Positions 12,311 to 15,483 of a DNA stretch of 15,483 nt are shown here, one piece after another. Under the pieces are notes generated by a model. The model was given only the letters and a program-made list of their open reading frames with translations. It did not search any database and was not told where the DNA came from. Origin of the DNA: Nitrososphaerota archaeon (lineage in GTDB: Archaea > Iainarchaeota > Iainarchaeia > Iainarchaeales > VGJJ01); contig JAGVNS010000118.1 of the NCBI GenBank assembly GCA_020053155.1, positions 1 through 15,483 on the forward strand, given 5' to 3'. Position 1 is the stretch's first letter. The number at the start of each line of letters is the position of its first letter. Position numbers and translations under genes: made by a program.

Positions 12311-13588
12311 TTATTTTGCTAAAACCGCTTTCTTTCCCAATTCTTCTTCGATTCGCAGCAAGCGATTGTATTTAGCGACTCGTTCCGAGCGGGCCAGTGA
12401 ACCCGCTTTCAAATAGTGCGCGTTGATTCCCACCGCCAAATCCGTGATGAATGAATCCTCGGTTTCCCCTGCGCGGTCGGAAACCACTATGGTCCATTTG
12501 GCATCGCGCGCGAGGGAGACCGCTTCCAGGGTTTCCGTGATGGTCCCCACCTGGTTGGGTTTGACGCTCAACCCATTGCACGCTTTCAGATCCAACACCC
12601 TGCGTATGCGCGTGGGATTGGAAACGAGCAAATCATCCCCCACAATGGGGTGGGTGTTTCCGATTCGGGAAAGCAGTCCCTGAAATCCCTGAATCTCATC
12701 CTCCGCAAACGGGTCTTCCAAAATGGAAATGGGATACTGCGCCACGAGATTGGCGTAATAATTAACCAACTGCCTGTGCGTGAGGGGTTTATCCTCGATG
12801 TAATACTGCCCCTTTCTCCGGATGTGAGAGGCGGCAATGGACAATCCAATCTTGATTTGCTTCTCATACCCCAACTCTTTGGAGGAATCCATGATGGAAT
12901 CCAATGCCACCCGAACCTCTTTCGTGGGCAGGGCGAATCCACCCGTCTCCCCCACGTTCGCGGCGCGCATGTCAAACTTTTTGATGATGTGCGCGCGGAG
13001 CGTTTGGTAAATCTCACTGCTGATTTGGAGGGATTGCTCAATCGTCTTGGCTTTGGGCGTTTCCAATGAAAACTCTTGAAAAGGAAGCTCCGTTCCCGCG
13101 TGCTTCCCCCCATTAATCAAATGAATGAGGGGAAAAGGAAGCGTAACCCCTTTGGATGATTTTCCCGCAAACGAAAGCTCGTGCAAATGCTGGTAGAGCG
13201 GCTTGTCCTGCACCATCGCCCCCAATCGCGCCACGGCCATGGAGGAGGCAATCAGGGCATTGGCTCCCAATTTTGATTTGTTGGGCGTACCATCCAGTTC
13301 AATCAGGGCCTTGTCTATTTCCCCTTGCGCCGTGGCGTTCATTTCTTTTATTTCGGAATGGATGGGACCGTTTACCATACGGATGGCCTTTTGGACCCCC
13401 ATCCCCAAAAATGCCTTTTCCTCGTCGCGCAAATCATGCGCTTCAAAACGCCCTTTGCTTACTCCCGCAGGAGCGCATGCTTTGGAGGAAAAAGAACCTG
13501 AAACAGCCTCCACTTCAATCGTGGGAAAGCCCCTCGAGTCATAAATCAGACGCGCCCGGACTTTTTCGATAGCAAACGGACTTTTCAT
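12311..13588 (-). CDS. Enolase homologue with altered active site
   Basis: 425 aa and collinear with enolase from DSRGFPTIEVE (17-27) to SERVAKYNRLLRIEEELG (401-418). Retained active-site residues: H163 in INGGKHAG, E172 in FQEF, metal ligands E291 (ILEDP) and D318 (VGDD), K343 (SVKPNQVG) and K394 (YLKAGS). Changed positions, by alignment from memory to yeast and Pyrococcus enolase: the loop PSGAST is PAGVSK (Ser39 becomes A41), VGDEGG is VGETGG (Glu211 becomes T215), the metal ligand in xLDxAxS is lost (Asp246 becomes S250), and SHRSGE is SDRAGE (His373 becomes D371). Canonical enolase converts 2-phosphoglycerate to PEP. With Glu211 and one Mg ligand missing, normal activity is doubtful; it may be a paralogue with a new substrate. 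The reading frame is intact, so it is not a simple pseudogene. The product PEP would link it to the swivel proteins if active. Confidence 0.85.
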   Translation of the reverse strand: MKSPFAIEKVRARLIYDSRGFPTIEVEAVSGSFSSKACAPAGVSKGRFEAHDLRDEEKAFLGMGVQKAIRMVNGPIHSEIKEMNATAQGEIDKALIELDGTPNKSKLGANALIASSMAVARLGAMVQDKPLYQHLHELSFAGKSSKGVTLPFPLIHLINGGKHAGTELPFQEFSLETPKAKTIEQSLQISSEIYQTLRAHIIKKFDMRAANVGETGGFALPTKEVRVALDSIMDSSKELGYEKQIKIGLSIAASHIRRKGQYYIEDKPLTHRQLVNYYANLVAQYPISILEDPFAEDEIQGFQGLLSRIGNTHPIVGDDLLVSNPTRIRRVLDLKACNGLSVKPNQVGTITETLEAVSLARDAKWTIVVSDRAGETEDSFITDLAVGINAHYLKAGSLARSERVAKYNRLLRIEEELGKKAVLAK

Positions 13589-13614
13589 GAAAAAACCCGA
13601 AAAGGAATGGAGAT

Positions 13615-13639
13615 GCTAATAGACGCTAAGGTTTAAGAG
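13615..13639 (-). promoter_or_regulatory. Candidate promoter region of the enolase-like gene
   Basis: Two minus-strand TATA-like boxes lie before the ATG at 13588. CTATTAGC (13615-13622) is centred 30 nt upstream and would give a nearly leaderless mRNA. CTCTTAAACC (13630-13639) is a better match but centred about 46 nt upstream, leaving a leader of roughly 20 nt with no Shine-Dalgarno motif. The choice is open. Confidence 0.35.
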
Positions 13640-13649
13640 AGTCCCCCCC

Positions 13650-13656
13650 AAAAAAA
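13650..13656 (-). terminator. T7 tract ending the HAD-like gene
   Basis: On the minus strand a run of seven T follows the stop codon of the HAD-like gene after five bases, followed by a G run. A T tract directly after a gene is the usual intrinsic terminator in archaea, which would separate this gene from the enolase gene downstream. Confidence 0.45.
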
Positions 13657-13661
13657 GTCAG

Positions 13662-14420
13662 TCACTTGGAAAGCGAAGTAAAATCAAACCCCGAATCCTC
13701 TTTTTTTCGTTGGATAACGACCCTTTTGAGGCTTGGAATCCCTTTTCCTCCCAACAACTCCTGCGTCATCGTTATGTTTACATAAGCGTCGAGGGGGGCA
13801 TAGTTGGGAGTGGGAACCTTTCCCTCAATTATTTTTTTGAGCTTCCCCCACGTGCGGTCGATATACCACAATCCTTCCATGCGTTCGTCCATGGGCTTCC
13901 CGCGCGAGGATAAGGCACTCTCAATGAATGCCACATCCACATTAGAAAAACGCCTGGTGTAGAACCCGTCAAACCAATAATCACGCCCCACCAGCACCAG
14001 TTTAGAGGCGTCTTGTCCTTCACGCTTCATCAACTCCATCATCTGGACTTGACGGAAATACTCATCTTTACAATATGGGTCATTTTCGCACCGCTGGGAA
14101 TATCTCTCAAGGTCAACGGGCTCCATTTTGGAAAGATAGGCTTCATTCACCCCAAATACCCGTTCGGGGGAAAAAAAGGGGTTCAACCCAAACTCATTCA
14201 TTTTTTTGTTGCACACCGATTGGGTAAAACCAGAAACGATATAGGCATGAAGGGGGGGATGCTTTTGGGCGTATGCCTGCAGGGAGGAAAGCCATTTTTT
14301 TACCATTCGGGAATCCAACTCAGGCTCGCAAGTCCCTGGAATGAGCACGTCTTCCAGGGAAAAAACAACCATGGTTTTGGCCAAAGGCTTTTCTTTTGGA
14401 GAATGGGAAAGGACAGTCAT
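13662..14420 (-). CDS. HAD-like protein with degenerate nucleophile motif
   Basis: 252 aa. After a 16-residue leader comes TMVVFSLEDVLIPGT (16-30), which occupies the place of HAD motif I (hhhhDxDxT), but the nucleophile Asp is S21 and the general acid Asp is E23. AYIVSGF (59-65) fits motif II with S63. LVLVGRDYWFDGFYTRRF (141-158) fits the motif III/IV region with G145, D147 and D151. Four cysteines are present (C31, C70, C111, C117). The fold call is moderate, and the missing nucleophile suggests no phosphatase activity or a different chemistry; a binding or regulatory role is possible. The start at 14420 has a TATA-like box at -26.5. The enolase-like gene follows after 73 nt on the same strand, but with a T tract between. 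Confidence 0.65.
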   Translation of the reverse strand: MTVLSHSPKEKPLAKTMVVFSLEDVLIPGTCEPELDSRMVKKWLSSLQAYAQKHPPLHAYIVSGFTQSVCNKKMNEFGLNPFFSPERVFGVNEAYLSKMEPVDLERYSQRCENDPYCKDEYFRQVQMMELMKREGQDASKLVLVGRDYWFDGFYTRRFSNVDVAFIESALSSRGKPMDERMEGLWYIDRTWGKLKKIIEGKVPTPNYAPLDAYVNITMTQELLGGKGIPSLKRVVIQRKKEDSGFDFTSLSK

Positions 14421-14442
14421 AGGAATGGTAGAAAATGGAGGG

Positions 14443-14450
14443 CTTTAAAT
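14443..14450 (-). promoter_or_regulatory. TATA box of the HAD-like gene
   Basis: ATTTAAAG on the minus strand, centred 26.5 nt upstream of the ATG at 14420, with no Shine-Dalgarno motif. It is one half of a divergent promoter region with the zinc-ribbon gene. Confidence 0.6.
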
Positions 14451-14485
14451 CAATAATAGAGGGAATACCCCCCTCAAACGAGCCA

Positions 14486-14492
14486 TTTAAAA
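14486..14492 (+). promoter_or_regulatory. TATA box of the zinc-ribbon gene
   Basis: TTTAAAA is centred 29 nt upstream of the ATG at 14518 and 23 nt upstream of the alternative GTG at 14512. The ATG agrees slightly better with the spacing at other genes. Confidence 0.5.
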
Positions 14493-14517
14493 CACCTTTT
14501 CACTATAATTAGTGATT

Positions 14518-14784
14518 ATGCATGCGGTTGGTAAAACACTTGTCAAAACCATCCCTAAATGCGTCGTTTGCGGAAAAAAAGCCACGTTTGAAAACACGCT
14601 TAAACTCCCTTCGTGCGACATTCATCAGACCGTTCCCACTGACACCCCCATCTGCCCCAACTGCGATTGTAAAATGATTTTGACCACAGGAAAAAATGGG
14701 GGATTCTGGCGCTGTCCCGATTATCCCACCTGCTTTGGAACGCGCAATCTATTCGACCCCAATGAAGTGCCGGATATACTGTAA
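14518..14784 (+). CDS. Small zinc-ribbon protein (topoisomerase I C-terminal type)
   Basis: 88 aa from the ATG at 14518; a GTG at 14512 would add two residues. Two zinc-binding sites are visible. The first is C15-x2-C18 with C33-x2-H36. The second is C46-x2-C49 with C66 and C72 in FWRCPDYPTC, followed by FGTRNL, which is the pattern of the C4 zinc finger repeated at the C-terminus of bacterial and archaeal type IA topoisomerases. Here it stands alone without a topoisomerase domain, so it is probably a nucleic-acid-binding protein or a subunit of a larger complex. The partner is unknown. The HAD-like gene starts divergently 97 nt away. Confidence 0.75.
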   Translation: MHAVGKTLVKTIPKCVVCGKKATFENTLKLPSCDIHQTVPTDTPICPNCDCKMILTTGKNGGFWRCPDYPTCFGTRNLFDPNEVPDIL

Positions 14785-14805
14785 ACCTAAAAATTTTCGC
14801 TAGGC

Positions 14806-14813
14806 TTATTAAG
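14806..14813 (+). promoter_or_regulatory. TATA box of the first tandem small gene
   Basis: TTATTAAG is centred 26.5 nt upstream of the ATG at 14836. It favours that ATG over the in-frame ATG at 14845 and supports the gene as real. Confidence 0.55.
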
Positions 14814-14835
14814 AAAATAGTCTCTATCGTGGTAT

Positions 14836-15015
14836 ATGCCTTTTATGATAACTCTTTCTATTAGAGAATACCAAAAACTCCAAAAAAAAGCGAAGGAAAA
14901 TGAGAAACAATTGAAAAAGCTAGCCAAAGCTCTTTACGATGTTCAGCCTGGACGATTCACTCCTAATTTGATCAATGTAAAAACGTTACCGGATCATCAT
15001 CTGGAAGGGGAATGA
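14836..15015 (+). CDS. Small antitoxin-like protein A (59 aa)
   Basis: 59 aa: a short strand MITLSI, then a long basic helix REYQKLQKKAKENEKQLKKL, then LYDVQPGRF and a polar tail. The layout of a beta strand (usually DNA-binding or dimerising), a helix starting EYxxLxKKA and an L-x-x-[IV]-x-x-G-R tail is that of short antitoxin-like proteins in archaea and bacteria. A TATA-like box at -26.5 supports the start. The next gene begins 6 nt downstream and looks like a paralogue: both begin with S-I-x-x-x-E-Y-x-x-L-x-K-K-A after alignment with one gap. No toxin gene lies directly beside it. Function is inferred from pattern only. Confidence 0.6.
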   Translation: MPFMITLSIREYQKLQKKAKENEKQLKKLAKALYDVQPGRFTPNLINVKTLPDHHLEGE

Positions 15016-15021
15016 GCGTCA

Positions 15022-15159
15022 ATGCCATCTACCATAAGCATCACCAAAAAAGAATATAACGCGCTAATGAAAAAAGCCCAAATGGATCGACAATTCATCG
15101 TTGACTTTACCCAAAGTTTGAAAAATATTAAAGCGGGCCGCGTATATCGGGCACGTTAG
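15022..15159 (+). CDS. Small antitoxin-like protein B (45 aa)
   Basis: 45 aa: PSTISITKKEYNALMKKA, then a helix with QFIVDFTQSLKNIKAGRV and a basic end. The tail SLKNIKAGRV is close to the end of RelB/Phd-like short antitoxins and to LDDIRNGRV in the protein encoded at 12119-12253. It lies 6 nt after protein A, so the two share a transcript; a purine-rich GGAAGGGG lies 12 nt upstream of the ATG. Its last 32 nt overlap a 44-aa ORF on the other strand. No adjacent toxin is visible on this strand. Duplicate of A followed by divergence is the simplest reading. Confidence 0.55.
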   Translation: MPSTISITKKEYNALMKKAQMDRQFIVDFTQSLKNIKAGRVYRAR

Positions 15160-15262
15160 ACTTGTTTTCATTTTGAAAAATAATCCGCATTTCTTCTCGA
15201 AAAATATTCAGGGATGTCTTAATTCCTTGAATGACTTCCTCCTGATTCTTTTTCCCACTCAT
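15128..15262 (-). CDS. Possible 44-aa minus-strand gene
   Basis: 44 aa beginning MSGKKNQEEVIQGIKTSLNI and continuing with an amphipathic helix FREEMRIIFQNEN. No family recognised. It is supported by the minus-strand box TTTATTAT (15287-15294) centred about 28 nt upstream of the ATG, the spacing used by other genes here. Against it: it overlaps the 3' end of the antitoxin-like gene B by 32 nt and is very short. The sequence is consistent with a small helical coding gene, but a chance ORF cannot be excluded. Confidence 0.4.
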   Translation of the reverse strand: MSGKKNQEEVIQGIKTSLNIFREEMRIIFQNENKSNVPDIRGPL

Positions 15263-15286
15263 ATCGATAAAGTATAAACAAACAAA

Positions 15287-15294
15287 ATAATAAA
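15287..15294 (-). promoter_or_regulatory. TATA-like box upstream of the 44-aa minus ORF
   Basis: TTTATTAT on the minus strand, centred about 28 nt before the ATG at 15262. The region is AT-rich, so a chance match is possible. Confidence 0.35.
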
Positions 15295-15367
15295 CCTTGA
15301 ACGACATCCCTCAGGTGCCAATACAAATGGATAAAAAGCTAGGGAAAATTTTTTTTGGTGCACTTAA

Positions 15368-15384
15368 GGGGGATACGCTCCCCC
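15368..15384. terminator. GC-rich hairpin beyond a minus-strand stop codon
   Basis: GGGGGA and TCCCCC form a 6-bp stem round a TACGC loop, with TAAG and CTTA outside extending it across a small bulge. Seen on the minus strand it lies three bases after the TAA at 15388-15390 and is followed by an A run, then TTTTCCCTAGCTTTTT. That suits an end-of-transcript signal for a gene entering from the right edge. Confidence 0.4.
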
Positions 15385-15387
15385 GGC

Positions 15388-15483
15388 TTAGTTGAAAGTC
15401 TCTCTTTTTTCGACTAATTTGAGGTTGTTGGTGATAAATCGCGCATATATCTCGGCCCGCTGTTGGCGGGCCGACCGGCATAA
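15388..15483 (-). CDS. Probable 3' end of a gene entering from the right edge (partial)
   Basis: One minus-strand frame is open from the window edge to the TAA at 15388-15390, giving 31 residues that end in AEIYARFITNNLKLVEKRET plus FN. It reads as an amphipathic, charged C-terminal helix and looks more protein-like than the two other frames. A hairpin follows the stop. A perfect 9-bp hairpin (15452-15474) also lies inside it, which leaves open that the edge is a structured RNA. The family is not recognisable from so little sequence. Confidence 0.4.
   Translation of the reverse strand, partial: LCRSARQQRAEIYARFITNNLKLVEKRETFN
15452..15474. repeat. Perfect 9-bp GC-rich inverted repeat
   Basis: TCGGCCCGC pairs exactly with GCGGGCCGA round a TGTTG loop. 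It is far more GC-rich than its surroundings. It lies within the partial frame at the right edge, where it would encode part of a basic segment, or it may belong to a noncoding RNA or regulatory structure continuing outside the window. Confidence 0.55.

Noticed and set aside
12586..13113. 175-aa minus-strand ORF inside the enolase-like gene
   Set aside because: Out-of-frame translation of a clear enolase homologue; no motif of its own, and very rich in Arg, Ser and Pro.
15327..15395. Plus-strand 22-aa ORF with AGGTG 9 nt upstream
   Set aside because: Very short, ends inside a hairpin region and has no promoter at the usual spacing. It is most likely chance.
15316..15483. Minus-strand 56-aa frame starting near the right edge
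   Set aside because: Its residues are low in secondary-structure pattern, and it runs through the hairpin and an A tract. The alternative frame ending at 15388 looks more protein-like.

Overview
The window reads as archaeal chromosome, probably from a small-genome (DPANN-type) or other uncultivated lineage. Three things point there: archaeal protein families (DUF357, NucS endonuclease, a tandem Lrp/AsnC regulator, PEP-utilising swivel proteins); a recurring TATA-like box centred 25-29 nt upstream of start codons, usually with no Shine-Dalgarno sequence, which implies leaderless transcripts; and dense packing with 4-8 nt overlaps. The exact phylum cannot be fixed from this sequence. No rRNA, tRNA, insertion sequence or CRISPR array was seen.

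Layout. 1-1731 (+): the 3' end of an unrecognised gene, a DUF357 protein joined to it by an ATGA overlap, a membrane-anchored extracytoplasmic protein and a SAM methyltransferase. 1791-3032 (+): a 57-aa protein with its own promoter, followed 6 nt later by an M24 metallopeptidase. 3029-7675: a block built around two unusual PEP-utilising swivel proteins. On the minus strand are a swivel protein with its phosphohistidine domain at the C-terminus and a histidine phosphatase. Divergently, on the plus strand, are a two-unit Lrp/AsnC regulator and a second swivel protein with the domain at the N-terminus. 7715-8494 (+): NucS. 8507-8989 (-): a six-helix membrane protein. 9118-11709 (+): a secreted, membrane-anchored 863-aa protein with MopE-type metal-binding repeats. 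11791-12253: a RelE/ParE-like protein facing a 44-aa antitoxin-like gene that overlaps it tail to tail. 12311-14420 (-): an enolase homologue lacking several catalytic residues, and a HAD-like protein with a degenerate nucleophile motif. 14518-15483: a zinc-ribbon protein, two tiny antitoxin-like genes in tandem, a 44-aa minus-strand ORF and a GC-rich right edge with strong hairpins and probably the 3' end of another minus-strand gene.

How genes may work together. The most coherent candidate system is 3029-7675. Two swivel domains each carry the phospho-accepting histidine, but neither protein contains an ATP-grasp or PEP-binding TIM-barrel domain. They flank a regulator and sit with a phosphatase whose superfamily includes phosphohistidine phosphatases. 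I infer a split phosphohistidine relay or regulatory module. The second notable set is the small antitoxin-like proteins (12119-12253, 14836-15015, 15022-15159), which share an L-x-x-[IV]-x-x-G-R-[VF] tail. One lies convergent to a RelE-like protein. Four genes too short for the usual 60-aa cutoff (57, 44, 59 and 44 aa) are each supported by a TATA-like box at the same distance from the start codon, and a fifth (45 aa) follows in an operon.
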